A stretch of 64,000 bases of DNA from Glomus cerebriforme (GCA_003550305.1 QKYT01000264.1:1-64000); one strand, 5' to 3'; counted from the first letter of the stretch, positions 11,533 through 24,700 are shown. Translations and numbers: made by a program. Notes: a model not told the origin generated them from the letters alone.

Positions 11533-12284
11533 TTAGTAAGTTGAATTGGTTTTTATTAATTTTATCACAAACTAAAATTATTTACATTATATTAGCAAAA
11601 AAATCATAAAAAGAAAAGAAGTCAAAAGGGAAAAGAAAAGCTAATCCAGAAGTAAAAGAAACTATTGTCACTATTTTCAATGTGAAAGTAATATATATTA
11701 ATCCATAATTAATTCTGATCTTTACGCTATTACAAGAAGTTTTCAAGTTGAATGTTACATGCATTTTTTTTTTGTAACTTTATTTTTTTTTCTTTTTGTT
11801 ATTTTTATATTGTATAGTTAATTTTATATTATTAAATAGGATTTTTTTTGGTAGTTTTATATAGACATTATTATATGGGTTTTTGTAATTTTATAGGACA
11901 TTATTATTATATATTATATGGGTTTTTTGTAGAACATTATATTATATTATATTAGACACTTTATATAGAATGAATATTGTTGATAAATAAGTTAAACTAG
12001 AACTTTTTAAGAGTTTTTAAGGTGAAATATATGATTTTTTAAACATCAAATATTGATTTTTTTTTTTAAGGTCAAATTATTGGTTTTTAAGGTTAATATA
12101 TGGTTTTAAAGATTGAATATTGTTTTTTTTAAAAGTTGAATTTGCTTTTTTTAAAGTCTAATAAAGTATGAATGATAGCTAAATTTTCTTTCCAAATTTG
12201 TGATAATTGGCAACCTAATTGTGCCAAAAAAATTGACCTTAATTTAATGCAGGTTAGATTACCATTCGACTTATATTTAACCTG
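11533..12284. other. AT-rich gene-free tract with T/GGTTTTT-rich stretch
   Basis: Between 11760 and 12170 the plus strand is T-rich with repeated GGTTTTT / TTATATGGGTTTTTGT phrases. No gene is visible. Confidence 0.45.
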
Positions 12285-12777
12285 CATCACTAAGTTTCTA
12301 ACAGAATGTCCACTCTATCCATTGTTGGGCCCTCTGTAGGTTGGACATTAATAATGGATGTTCACAGACTGTTAGTTATATGTAATACTGACAGAAAATT
12401 TTATTTGATAATATATTTAATAAAAAATTCTTTTTTTTGTTTATATAAGGAATTGAACTAAATATATCTTTAATAATATATCTCACACCCAACAACTAGA
12501 CTATTTGATTTTTTTAATTATATACTAAATAATTTTATTTATTCAATAAAAATCAAAAAATATATAATTTTTTAAAAAAAGATCTACAAATTACCTNTTA
12601 TAAAACGAAATNNTCCAATTACTGTTTATAAGCATGATAAACATACCGTCCAATGAATGTGCTTGTCATCTGACAGTAATTGAATACTTTAAATGTCAAA
12701 TTTACGTTAAATGCTTAACGTAAATTTTACATTTTTGAGTAGCGATAGTCATTGGACCTCTTGAAAATTTAGTGATG
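12285..12777 (-). mobile_element. TIR element with tRNA-like interior, copy 1
   Basis: A 493-bp element with CATCACTAA ends. The left end lacks the AAGAGGTCC part of the repeat. On the minus strand it has a tRNA-like A-box (TAGTCTAGTTGTTGGG at 12503-12488) and a degenerate B-box (AGTTCAATTCC at 12459-12449) at tRNA-like spacing of 44 nt. A CCGTCAG/GGTTGGACATTA body, shared with the copies at 28.4, 49.1, 50.1 and 50.9 kb, follows. Unresolved bases lie at 12597 and 12612-12613. Confidence 0.7.
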
Positions 12778-13174
12778 TGGTCAAATTTAGGCTGAATTGT
12801 CCTATTTCAATTAGTGTCATATTCTGATACCTTATCATTTGACTGGTATGCCCATCCTGAAACTTTGCTTGGATTAATTTTTTAGCAAAAAAATGAAGAG
12901 ATTCTAGAGATGCTTTAGCAAACAAACAGAAATAAATATTTTTTCAATTGGGATGGAAGTGTTTCGATACATTCTCAATATTACTGCAATAACAAAATAT
13001 ACTTATTTACATATATTTTCTTTACTTTTGTTTTATTGTTTTTTTTTTCTGGTATATATTCTCTTTTTTTTAAAGTCACTTCAATTTGAGTTACATTACA
13101 AAATTTACTTAGTGAAATGAGCAAGATCAGCCTATATAATTATTACTCAACCAAAATTTATAATTCAGGCCAAG
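12778..13174. other. Gene-free tract
   Basis: Nothing recognisable; T-rich and A-rich runs only. Confidence 0.5.
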
Positions 13175-14020
13175 ATTAGAGAAGGAAAATCTGGTTTTTT
13201 AAAATTGATTACACGTGACCAATTAAACGTATTTTATATCATGATTATATATCGATTAAACAAACTTATGAAAGAAAAGTGAAATTAGGATTTGATCAAA
13301 GAAAAAAAAATTTTCAAACAAAATGCTTTGTATTACGTTTAAGAAAATATCGTAAACATGAAATCTTTATTAATTAATTATCAGTTATGTAATTTATTTT
13401 ATTTTTAAATTAAATTGTTCACTATTTAATGAGAAATTTAATTATTTTGTATTGAGGATGAAAATAATCTGATATAGGAAGGCAAGTTATTTTTTTTTAT
13501 ATTAATTGGTGTTTGGTGATGATTTGATCTCTGAATGGGCAAAAAAATCATAATATTTAATCGAAACATTGTAAGTGGAGTAAAATTTTCCCTATAATTG
13601 AGCGAGATTTGATATACAATAGTTGAAACTATCAAATAAAAGAGTTAATAGAGGGAATTTGTTCAAAAAAACAATAGATAGATTTTAGGTTAATGTTATT
13701 ATGTATCATGGTTATGTCTCACATCATATAATGATTTTTAGTAACAATATTTTTGCGTAGTAAATATGCTATTTTTAAAGCAAAAAAAAAATAAAGCATT
13801 TTTTTCTCGCTTGATCTATTAATCCAGATTTCCATGATGAAATCTTCAAATCACTCCAACGTAAATATTGTTGGGATGTCTTCTGAAATTCTGAAATCAT
13901 ATAAAAAGAAACGTTACTGGTTCTCTTTATAATTTGTATGAGCCTTTATATGTAAACAAATTCAAGCGAACAATGCAAATTGATAAACTTGTCTTTACAG
14001 CATCAATAAATTGCAAAATT
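13175..14020 (+). repeat. Inverted segmental duplication, arm 1
   Basis: Matches the reverse complement of about 35535-36470. Anchors are AAAGTGAAATTAGGATTTG (13280), GGTTTCAACTATT-type sequence (13620), AAATAAAGCATTTTTTTC (13790) and CAAATTCAAGCGAACAAT (13960). A minus-strand frame (13438-13635) is truncated in the partner, so it is probably not a conserved gene. Confidence 0.7.
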
Positions 14021-16272
14021 GGATTTTAACGCTTGGCCAGATGTTCCATTATTCTTGTTCTTTATCAGCACATTGATATGTAGTGAAATCCCTATAATAA
14101 ACTAGACAAAATTCAACACCTTTTTATTACTGGCAACTAATGACTTTCAAAATATTTAATTTTAATTTTACCTTAAAAATTATGATTCTTTATATATACA
14201 GTAGTACTTAATGAATTTATAATAACCTAAATTAAATTATGAAAAGATCTTTGGAAATATTTAAATAGTGGTGAAAAGGATTCAAAGGAACTGTTATTAT
14301 GCGTAATTAATTAATATTTACAAGATGAATCAAAAAATGATTTAAATCAAACCCTTAATATTTCATATATAAAGACTCTTATTTGACAGTAATACGTTTG
14401 TAGACTTTTTAAAATTAATAAAATAAGAGTTAATTAATGCTTATTATATAATCTTTTTATTGATGGAAATACAAAGCTCACATACCAGATACAACTTGAT
14501 TACTGTTGGAATAAATACCTAATCCAAACGCTTCTTTTCAAACTTGAGGTCTTTAAGTCCCTAATCTGGCTAGGGATATGGTTGAGTTTTAAATTGAAAT
14601 CTCTAAATATTCTTTTATTTGATAATTAGAAAAATAGACACACTAAATGGGCGTAGTAAAGTTTTCCAATTTAATATAGTTTGTAATTGATTTATAACAA
14701 AAAATAAATAAATAAATAAACCTGAATTTATTTTATTTACTTCGTCATGCGTTTTTCGATAGCAGAGAAAATACAATTGTTCAATTTTCTGAGCGATTAC
14801 ACCGGAATTATTAAATAATCAAAATTATCGTTACTATTTCCTGGTGTTATATTTACTTCATCATCAATTTATCAGGCTTAAAAAAAAAGAAAAAAAAAGG
14901 AAGGGAAATTCAAACATAAAAATTTTTTACATTTATAAGGATACAATTTTTTATTGTAATTATTATACCTATTATCGGAAACGAAGGAAAGATTAAAAAT
15001 AAAGAATATTTCGACATTTAGAAATTAAAATTTGTTTTATCGTTATCGTAAAATTATACAATGCTATTTTGTATAACGATTACGTTAAATATTAAATGAT
15101 AGGCAACGCCAAGAAATATCCCAGAAGTTACTCTGACCAATTTTTTTTTTTTTTTTTTTTTGATATTATCTTTGTAGGATGATAAAGTGCTACATTACAT
15201 ATTATTCGTGTTTTATATTCTGTTTACACAAAAAAACAAATATTCTAAAGATTGTTCTAATTTTATCTATTAGAATTCAAGTTCTACAAAAAGAATAAAA
15301 CTACGTTAAACTTTAATACCTTTCACAAAACATGATTTAACTATATCCACCATTTAAAGCCGCAGTTACAGAAAACTTTTGATTGTTGATCGTCGCAAAA
15401 CTCAGCCTCGGTGGCTATGTGGCTATTTGTCATTCCCAATTTTGAAAAAAATAGTGGTTATCACAAGTTGTAGAAACGTGAATTTTCACTTGATAATGTT
15501 TCTAAATATTTGCGCATTGTTACATTTAATCATAATGTGGAAAGAAAAGAAATGTTTTAGAGAATTCCGCAGGATCGCGAGAAAATCTCGGAAATGCGGA
15601 AAGAAAGTGGCGTTCGAATTCTAAATCCTCACTATTCAAACACGTAATGTAACGTTACGTGTTAACGAAAACTATAAATATTTTATATTAATATAATGAA
15701 TATCGAATTATTAGAATATTCATTCAAAAAGTTATATAGATAATCTTCTTATATATATGTTATTTTAATACAACTTAATATTTCTCCTAAAAATCATTGA
15801 TTATATTTACGTAATGATTGGTCTATGCAAATATTACTTTTTTCTTTTTAAAAAAAAATATTTATATTAATTTTTTTACAAACAGAATTTGGAAAACTGG
15901 TCTGTAAGTTGCTGATCATAAACATGTATTTGGTAGCGCATTATTTTACCTGCATTAAGTTTCCAATCGAATTAAACAAATCAAACAAATCTCCTTATTA
16001 AGTAATAAAAAAAGGAGACTTAATTCAATTCATTAGTTTTTGTGACTTGAATCCGAAAAAAAAGGAATTAATTAATGTATTTCATGCTTATAATGACAAA
16101 ATTTTGTACTCCGACGATTAATATTTAAACGAGTGGTGTTTGTTAAAAAAAAATTCTTACAAAATTTAATTAATTAAATTTCGTTCGTAGATTAGCAAAA
16201 ATACTAGCAAAAAAAAAAAATAATAATAATCAGAAAATCATTAAAATCATATCTAAAAAAAAGTACTAAAAA
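14021..16272. other. Gene-free upstream tract of the lipase gene
   Basis: No supported gene; the 81-codon frame at 15379-15624 lacks an ATG. Landmarks are a run of 21 T (15141-15161) and a small palindrome of ACACGTAA / TTACGTGT arms around 15640-15661. The last 150 bp before the lipase ATG are A/T homopolymers, with a weak TATA-like AATATTTAAAC near 16120. Confidence 0.5.
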
Positions 16273-18204
16273 ATGACGCTCGAATTCCAGGAAAAATTCA
16301 ATTCCGAAAAAATATTTATGAAAAAAGATAAAGCTGATGTATCATCGAGCAATAATAAATCTTCCACCATTAAAGATAAATCACGCAATAATGATATATC
16401 AATTATAGTAATTGACAAAATCGTTAAAGTTTATCTTCCACATATTATAGATTTATTCTCTACACCAAAAGGAGTTTTACCTAAATCATTAGAAAATGTT
16501 CCGCTTCTCTCTCCTTCCATTAATTATTTAACTTATTTCGTACAAGTTGTACAACATTTATTTCTTACAATAATATTTGATTGGACCGCGATTATTACTC
16601 ATCCAGTGAATTTCTTATTGACCTTTGTGGTTTTCCCTTTATCTGCCGTTATGTTATTTTTCCTTGAAATCATCTTAAAATTCATATCTTGCTTGAATTT
16701 AGACTCTAATAAGGATGAAACTTTGTTAAAATCTTGGTCTAAATTAATACCTTTATCTGAATTAAGTAAGTGATGATGATATAAAAATTTTTTAGCCATA
16801 TGAAAAGCTAATTTATGCATATTTTGTCTCTTGTAGTGAATAATCTTCATTCGGGAATGAAATCTTTGGACCAATTTTCTTTATCGGATGAAATTCAATC
16901 TCATCAAGGATTCAATCTAGATCGAGCACAATTCTTATTATTTCTTTCATCTATAATGTACGAGAGAAATGAGAAACAAGTTATTGAGGCTCATCATATG
17001 CTTTCCGAAATGAAAAAGGATATTGATTCTGCAAATAATGATGATTTACAAGAAATCGAGAGACTTCTTAAAGAAAGTGAAAAGAGAATATGCGATCAAG
17101 TAAGAGAGTTTAATCTTCAGTTCACTTCACTTTCCGAATTGAATACTCTTGGAGGTCCTTATGTTGGGATGTTTTGGTCTGAAGAAAGTAATTTTATAAC
17201 CATCGCTTGCAAAGGTATATATATATATAAAAATGAATAAAATAAAAAAACTTGTATATATATATATTATTTATTAACGTCCAATTTATTTAATTTTAGG
17301 AACAACCCCGACAAATTTTAGCGAATGGTTGACAAATGCTTCTTTCCAACGTATGGATGCAAGGGGTTTTTTGTTTGGAGAGGTTCATCAAGGATTCTAC
17401 AGTCAGCTTTTCCCTATGAATGAATATGATTCAGCAAGATTAGATAGGATCTGTCCTGCAACAAGAATTATTGAAGCTGTTCGTCGAAAAGGTGAAGAAA
17501 TTCGAACTCGAAAAATGAAGAATAATAATACAACACATGAAAATACACCCCTCGTAAACATATACGTCACAGGTCATTCTTTAGGTGGAGCATTAGCAAA
17601 TTTGCTGTACGGACGCTTAATAAAATTTCCTCAATGTTTAGGAGAACATTGTACATTAAGAGATGGAACAACATTTGCAAGTCCATCAATTGGAGATTCT
17701 GATTTTGCGGCAGAATTTTCATCATTATGTAATCGATCAATTGAAGAATATAAAACATTGTGGAGAATTGTGTGTGATAATGACATTGTACCACGTGTTC
17801 CACCTGGACATCATCATCCAAAATTACGTAGATATACTCAAAAAATCCATATAATGAATTATTTTCATGTTGGTGATGAAGTAAGATTTTATCAGGATGG
17901 TAGTCGACCTTCATCTATGCGTGATATTTTTAGTGACAATAAAGAATATTTATTACTTGAAGATGATCTAGAATGGGATGAATGGAAAAGCTTGTTTGGG
18001 TTTTATGACCCCTTTGATCATAAGAAACATCAAAAGAAATTACCTTTCGATCCTAAATATGATGGAAAATTAATTCCTATTGAAAGTTTTCTGTTATCTC
18101 CTATCCGCAATCATATGTCACATCGTTATCTTGTTGCTTTGGAAAAATCTAGAAAGTTTTTTGACGCTAATAAAGTTGTTAAAGCTGGAGAAAATATGGT
18201 GTGA
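16273..18204 (+). CDS. Class-3 (alpha/beta-hydrolase) lipase, membrane-anchored, three exons
   Basis: The predicted esterase would hydrolyse acyl esters, probably triacylglycerol. Exons are 16273-16765, 16837-17214 and 17300-18204. Introns of 71 bp (GTAAGT...TTGTAG) and 85 bp (GTATAT...TTTTAG) join in frame to give 591 residues. Two hydrophobic segments (about 86-108 and 112-138) suggest N-terminal membrane anchoring. KGT (290-292) fits the oxyanion-hole strand, GHSLGG (382-387) holds the nucleophile Ser384, NDIVPRVPP places the acid at Asp452, and RNHMSHRYL places the base at His562. The first ATG is preceded by A-rich sequence and gives the longest product. A GTGAGT at 18201 could start a further intron, but the stop just after it looks natural. 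The family is secure; the substrate is not. Confidence 0.92.
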
Positions 18205-18314
18205 GTTAATGATTTGGAAGAATTTTTCTCTTTTTTTTGTACATATTAATGTCTAGAATATATAATATTATAACATACACAGTATATATTTACATTAGAT
18301 TTATATCATATATT

Positions 18315-18320
18315 AATAAA
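18315..18320 (+). terminator. Poly(A) signal AATAAA of the lipase gene
   Basis: AATAAATAAAATAG lies about 110 bp after the stop codon, a normal distance for fungal 3' ends. Confidence 0.5.
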
Positions 18321-20319
18321 TAAAATAGATTACAAGACCAAAATTTAGTTATGCTAAATAACGCCATTAGAACTCGCTAATGCGAATAAAAAAAATGATA
18401 AGATTTTAAAATTTTTAGCGCTCATTATTGAGTGCAAAGATTCATCAAAATATTTCTTCAATATTTTGATAAACAGCGCTCATTGATAAAGCACAAAAAT
18501 GGCTCCTAACTGGTTGCCATTTGCCAAATCAAAAATTTTAAATTGATGTTAATATTAGCTCATCTATTTAAACATTAATTTACAATATTTAATACAGGAT
18601 AAAAAAAACATTAGGATTTGAGAATCTATTATTTCAGGGAAATTACCCTATCTTGGCCTTAACCCAAACTATCTCTAATCCATAAATCGTAAGTTATTAG
18701 AAATTCGCAATTCACGTGATGGACGTGATAAAATTCAAAGCGTAAATATGGAGCATCCTTAACCTAAGGTGGGGGATTTAAACCCTTATCCTAAACTGGG
18801 GTGTATTTTATACAGTATGTAATAAGTAGATAATTATTTTTTCGCGGTTTTCAATTTTTTTTTTCGTTCCATTTGCTGCAGATTTTGACCTAGAAGAATA
18901 TGTCTATTTTCTTTTGTTATATATAATTTATTGTTTTATTTTATTTTTATTTTATTTTTTATGATTTAAATAATTTTTAAATATACTAAATATACTAAAT
19001 ATTTTTACTGAAAACTACTAGGGAAGAAGTATTTAGAATATATTGTTAAATTGTTAAAGAAAGTTCTTTTGTACTCGCAATAGTTTATAGAGAAGCTTAC
19101 ATAGATTTGCTAGCTTATGTTAATAATATAGTATTAGGCTAGACTATCTTTGCTCAAATTATGTTTATTTACATTAAAATTTTAAAATGATAAATAGTAT
19201 ATTCAATAAATTTATGAAATAAAAAAAAAAAAAAAAAATTATTCTAAATAAATGTCCTTTTGCTTACTTTTTTTTAGATAAATATTTATTTTAGGTGAAA
19301 AATATCGGAAAAATTTTTTATTTTTAAAATTTAATAGTACGCCCAGGTTTAGGATAAAGGTCGTATGCTCGTAAATATGTACGTGTGATCACCGTGTTAG
19401 GATTTTTATTATGACATTTTAATAAAAAGTTAGAAATAAAAAATAAATTACTAACCATGTTCCATAGCCTGCCGAAGCTGTTCCTAAAAGAAGAAATCAC
19501 TCTGGAGCTATTCCTAAAAAAGTAAAATAAAGTAAAAGAAAATTAATATCATAGTATTTATAATAATTCACAGCATTCATAACATTATATATACCATTGT
19601 GCATGTAAAAAGTAAAATACATCTTTTTTTCCAATTTTGTAATATAGAAATTAAAATCGTTTGTTTATTTGCAATTCATGTATTTACAGTATAATTAATC
19701 GATCCTATCTATTTCCATAGAGTCATTAACTAAATCCAACTTGAGATTTTCCAAAGTATATCATTTTTCTCTTATAAAATGCTGCAACTTTGAACATGCT
19801 AAAGATCCATCACATCTGTAAAGAAAATAAAATCACTATCCTATAAGTTAGTAATTTGATGACAATATCTTTGAGAGATACTACAAAAAAAAAGAGAAAA
19901 TTTAAAAATTGTAATCTCTCAATTTAAAAAAAAATCTAAAAATAACAAAAATAAAACTACTGGAGAACAAAAATATCACAAGCAAATAAAATGGAATATT
20001 AGAAGTGAGCAGTCCTGCACTTGTCACTCACTGTTCACAGATTTATTCTTCATTGCCTTGCTAAGGAGCAGTAGATACCAAATTTTGAAGTCCAGCCCGT
20101 TCCAGAATTTAATATACTTAATATATAAACGTATATGCCGGCCCGGACTGACCCGCATTAAAAAAATTGTTCCATGTTTAATTTAAACATAATAATTTTT
20201 TAAGAATTTTATGGAAATTTTTTTATATCTATATAATTAAATAGTGATACAGTAGTCAAATTTAATATACCGTAATTTGTATTAATGTATGGTACTTTTA
20301 TATGAAAATAAATTGGAAA
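18321..20319. other. Gene-free tract with small inverted repeats
   Basis: A perfect hairpin (ATCAAAATATT, loop TCTTC, at 18444-18470) lies between two AGCGCTCATT repeats (18417 and 18475). An inverted pair, CTTATCCTAAACTGGGG near 18778 and its complement near 19335-19362, may bound a decayed MITE of about 590 bp. CCGGCCCGGACTGACCCG near 20140 is an unusual GC-rich patch. No gene is seen. Confidence 0.45.
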
Positions 20320-20434
20320 TTGCCTGGCGGCCTGGGTGATTGTCGGTCTTTGATCACGTGGCAGATTTAATATTTTTGATGGCCGCATGATCGCGTCATG
20401 TTTATTTGTATATCGAATCTCGTTTTCAGTATAG

Positions 20435-20721
20435 GTTCGTTTCCTTCTTTCGGTCTCAAGGTATTTTTCTTTTTTTCTTTTATTTTTATTTCTAACTTAT
20501 ATTCTTACACTTTATTTCTTACTAACTCTATTTCATTATTTTTAGGTCCTTTAGTCTGCAATTAAGGTTTAGTTGTTTTTCACTTTACGTTTCGTTTCTT
20601 ACTCATTTTTTTCTTTTTTTTTTATTTTTTTTCATTGTTTCTGTTTCATATTTCATTTTTCACTAATTTTATTTTGCTTTTTTTAGATCTTTTAGTTCTT
20701 TCGGTTCTACAATTAATAAAG
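20435..20721 (+). repeat. Mini-exon-like array C
   Basis: Three related blocks (20435-20460, 20546-20566, 20687-20721) share CTTTAGT / TTCTTTCGGTCT / CAATTAA sequence. Each is bounded on the left by AG after a T-rich tract and on the right by a donor-like GT (GTATTT, GTTTAG, GTATGT). The style is the same as arrays A and B, but the sequence is unrelated. The array lies just inside the left end of a TIR element. Confidence 0.45.
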
Positions 20722-20739
20722 GTATGTTTTTTATTTTTA

Positions 20740-21060
20740 CTTGGTTTCCTATCATTATCTACCCAACCTCCTATCATCATTTTTTTATTTTTTGTCTCTC
20801 ATCATTTTTCACCTCCTATTACTTCTCATTATTCCATCCTTTTCGTCTCTCATCATTTTCTATTACATCTTTTCATTTTCCATTATCTCTTTTTTTCTCC
20901 TATTTACTTCCCATCACTCCTTTTCGTCTCCCATCACTTCCCATTACTCCTTTTTACTCCCTTTCATCTACTATTACTTTCCATTACTCCATTATTATTT
21001 TATTTTTTTCCTTCTTGATCATTGTAATTTACTTATCTTTTTTATTTATTGTTATTGTTT
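20740..21060 (+). repeat. Pyrimidine tract of degenerate CATTACTCC-type repeats
   Basis: The plus strand is almost entirely T and C with recurring TCTCATCA, CTATTACTT and CCATTACTCC words. All three plus frames are open here only because stop codons need purines. I do not regard them as genes. Confidence 0.65.
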
Positions 21061-21414
21061 CTTTTATTTGTATCACTTCATTAAAATAAATAAAAACGTA
21101 AATGTGTGACTTTTAAATTTTAATATTTACAAAAAAAAATTTCATAGATTAAGATTTCAAGTTTAGCCGATCAAAAAAATTAGCCAAGTTAAAAAAATCA
21201 GCCTATACATCATGTGACATATTAGGCGACAATCACCCAGGCGACGTTTAGCAACAAAATAAATTATTTAGCTAATATATTTAAATTATAAATTATATAC
21301 ATTATTGTTTATATTAACTTTTGTTAAATTAAAAATTAAAAATTAATACTCGTGAGTTATAAATTTTATTTTGAAGAAGGAAGGATTATGAGAAAGTGGT
21401 TAAAGTCTTTTCAG

Positions 21415-21500
21415 CTGATTAAATAATTTTCATCAACCGATTAAAAAAAATCATCCGACCAAAAAAAATCATCTGATCAAAAAACAGCTGATCACACATT
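21415..21500 (+). repeat. Short tandem repeat, about 20 bp x 4
   Basis: Successive CAGCTGATTAAA / CAACCGATTAAA / CATCCGACCAAA / CATCTGATCAAA units run in one direction. Similar phrases lie at 21165-21205. Confidence 0.5.
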
Positions 21501-21579
21501 ACGTCTCATATTTTAAACAGCTATATATATATTTATAAGTTCACCAATATTTTAGTAGATTCTTAAGGTTATTTATGTA

Positions 21580-21745
21580 TTGGCATTTGGCAAACAAATT
21601 GCATACTTCGAAATTTATGGATTTAGTACGAAAATTTTTATTAATGACAATGAACAATCTCGTAGAATATGAATAACTAACGTCACTGGTCATTCATTCA
21701 GAGGTGAGGAATTAGGATTATTATTCAAAAATAATTCTTATAAGA
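21580..21745 (+). pseudogene. Possible class-3 lipase relic
   Basis: A plus-strand reading contains KQIAYFEIYG and, after one in-frame TGA, ITNVTGHSF followed by RGEE. The VTGHS string matches the nucleophile elbow of the intact lipase 4 kb upstream (YVTGHSLGGA), including the same Thr before Gly. The GG after Ser is lost and no other lipase motif follows. It may be a decayed paralogue or a chance match; I favour a relic only weakly. Confidence 0.3.
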
Positions 21746-24700
21746 GGCTCAATTTTAATTAAATTAATTAAAGCAGAAATTAATTTATTTAGGTATCATT
21801 TCACCATGACAATTACTATCCTAGGATATGATGGATATAATTATTAATATTTATATGAATTTCTGAATTGACCCAAAATATATTTACTTCTGGCGTTGAT
21901 TACAAATGCAAAAAATATACAGTGTCATCTTATAAATTAAGTTTTAATTCAGACTGAAATTTTATAATGATATACTCGCATGTCCATCTTTTGAAGGCGT
22001 TGAAGATTTAAAATGTTTAGTAGTAACACTGGATTCATCTCTGAGACAAAAAAAAAAGATAAATGATGGTTTTTTATTTTAATAAACAGTTCAAAGGTAA
22101 CCTGTTTACTGAATTTAAAGGCGAATCTCCAATATTAAAAAAAAATTCGAAAAAATACGAAACAAAGTTAATTTCCGTGGAATTAAATAAAAAGAATGCG
22201 AAACTGGAAATTAATTTTATTTACTCGGTCTAATAAATTTTTTTTTTTTTTTTTTGCAAAAATTTCCACGAAGAAATGGAGCATTGGCAAAAAAAGTCCT
22301 GCATAACATTCATAAAAGCAAAACATCAGCTTATGCATAATTGGCAAGGTATAGGTTACAACGAGGTTCAAAAGATGATCACAATGATTAATGGTTAGAA
22401 ACTTCTATCAGGTGATATCACTATTTCTAAATAAAATTGTCAGGAATAACCATGTCAAACTTTATTAGATAAAAAAAATATTTTATTTAAAAAATAAAAC
22501 CTTAAAAAAACGATTTACCAAATAATGGTCAATCTAATCATAAATAAATCTTATGTGTCATCAAAAAATTATGAACAAAGAACACGCAGTAATAATAATA
22601 ACAAGAGAATTAGGAGGAAACTCCAAAGCATTGTAAAGAAACAGTAAAGATGAAATAAAAAGATAATTTTTACATACTATTTTTCAAATTTCACTTTAGA
22701 AAATTTACAAAAATAAGCAATTGTTACAACCCAAAATTGCAATAATTTCAATAAATTCTAAAAAATTGGTAAAATAATAAATGATACTAGTAAAAGAAAA
22801 ATTATTTCCTTCCCAATAAACATTTTTGAAAAAAAATTTTTTTTTTTTTTTTTGTTTGTTTGTTGATTGCTATCATAAAAAGAGATTTCTCGAGTATTTT
22901 AAAACCATTTCGTTTCTGCGTTGGTTTCTTCTTAATAGAAAAAATGATTTTAAAATTTATTAAAACTTAATTGACACGCAGAACAAATTCAAAAATATCG
23001 AATTAGTTCAGAAAGGATTTTTTTTCGGTTTTTTTTTCATTTTTTTTTTTGTTTTTTTTTTTTTATATCTTTAACCAAAGAATTGTCAGTGTTTTATATA
23101 AAAATCTATTATACTAGAAGTTTTGTCTTTACTGTATTATTAATCAATCACTATTCGAAATAACAGATTATCTTCATTGTAATTATGCTTAATATCTATT
23201 GCATTAATTTTATTGCCGAATGTTAAATTAACCAATGGATTTGGAATCCTATATAAACGAACTGTATTTTGTTGATTATCGATTCTTTTTAATACGTGCA
23301 GCAAAAACCGCCGACTTTCTTATTAATTTATTGATTAGATGGACAATAAAAAAAACCGTTTCATGTATTATTATGTCATGTGTTGTTGTTTATCTAAAGA
23401 CAATGTAATAACGTACGATTTTCTTTCGGAATTACTCCGAAAATTTTTAATTTCATGTGTTTTTTTTTAATATATAGGAATATTTTAATCTTCATATGAA
23501 ATTTATGACAAATGAATGAGATTTTTAAACTTCTTTTGTTTATATTAATTTTATAAAAAAAGTTCAATGAGACAATCTATGATCAGATTTGTATTTCAAA
23601 AAACGGTTCCGATTAGATAATCGAAAAAAATGGGGAATTTTATCATCGGTTTGAGTTATAATTTATTTCCCAAATAAAATAATTAATTTAACCCCAAATT
23701 AAACGATAATTCGGACCGTCACTATAAATTTTGACCAGAGTTAACAAACTTTAACGCGGTGTGACAAATTCATTCCATTGTTAAAAAAAATTGTCTAATA
23801 ATTCTATTTATTTTTTAATTTGTCCCTTTTTACTGTAATACTTTAAACTAAAATTTGAATAATGCGAAGAAATTTTTTTTACAAAATAACTTCTAATAAT
23901 GTGTAACGGACGCCCGCCTCATAAACATATACAGTAGTATGTATGAAATATATTAACGAAAATGCCAAGTCTGACAAATTTTGTTACATAAACAAAATAA
24001 TACAAGGACAACGGCGTTTTGTACACTTGAAACAATGGAATTATCGAATACAGACTGAGAACATTCGAAATCCTTAATCTTAATTTAGAACGAAACGGTA
24101 AAATTACAAAGATGGATTTTAAGTTTGTGGAATATGTAGCAATAAAAAAAATTGCATATAAAACCAGTTTTTTTTTTTTGCATAAAACTGGAATTCCCAC
24201 GATTTTATATTTATACTAGCTTATTTTAAGCAAGTTAATAATTATATATATATATATTTTATACAAGAAAATAAAAATTCAAAGGTCATTGAAAGTTAAA
24301 GGTTGGTCTTAATTTAGTTCATAATTTAGCATTAAATTAGAAAAATACTAATTTATTAATGAGTAGAGTGAAAAATTTGGTAAAAAGAAATTAATTGAGA
24401 TTATTATTCTTTTAACACAAAGATGTGTGACAAGTTTATTTAGATGACTTCTAAATACATATAGTACATTAATTAAAAATCCAAAACCTAACATTGAAAT
24501 TTGAAACAACTTCCCCTTAAAGATCTTTCTAAATAATGCAAATCAACCTTACCACATATGTTTCTCTTTCATTACACCAAGTATAACGCCGTACACGAAA
24601 TTTTTAAAGCATAGGGTCACGTGATGTGGTTAAAACATCTGATGCGAGGAAACCTGTCCAATTTCCATTAGGTATCTAAGACATTTCCAGAAAAAAATGG

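Larger units (their letters stand above)
20320..21254. mobile_element. TIR element with GCCTGGGTGATTGTCG ends
   Basis: A perfect 16-bp inverted repeat (20330-20345 and 21229-21244, core GCCTGGGTGATTGTCG), with weaker TTGC...ends outside it, bounds 935 bp. The interior has a mini-exon-like array (20435-20721) and a long pyrimidine tract (about 20740-21060). No transposase is present. No target-site duplication was resolved, so the superfamily is unknown. Confidence 0.6.

Noticed and set aside
13438..13635. 65-codon minus-strand frame in the inverted duplication
   Set aside because: The partner arm keeps the start but is truncated by a stop after about 27 codons, so it is not conserved as a gene.
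15379..15624. 81-codon plus-strand frame
   Set aside because: It starts at TTG, not ATG, and has no recognisable domain.
20635..21109. Three overlapping long plus-strand frames
   Set aside because: All three frames are open because the tract has almost no purines; the products are low-complexity.
23919..24200. 93-codon minus-strand frame
   Set aside because: Hydrophobic string without motif or promoter support.
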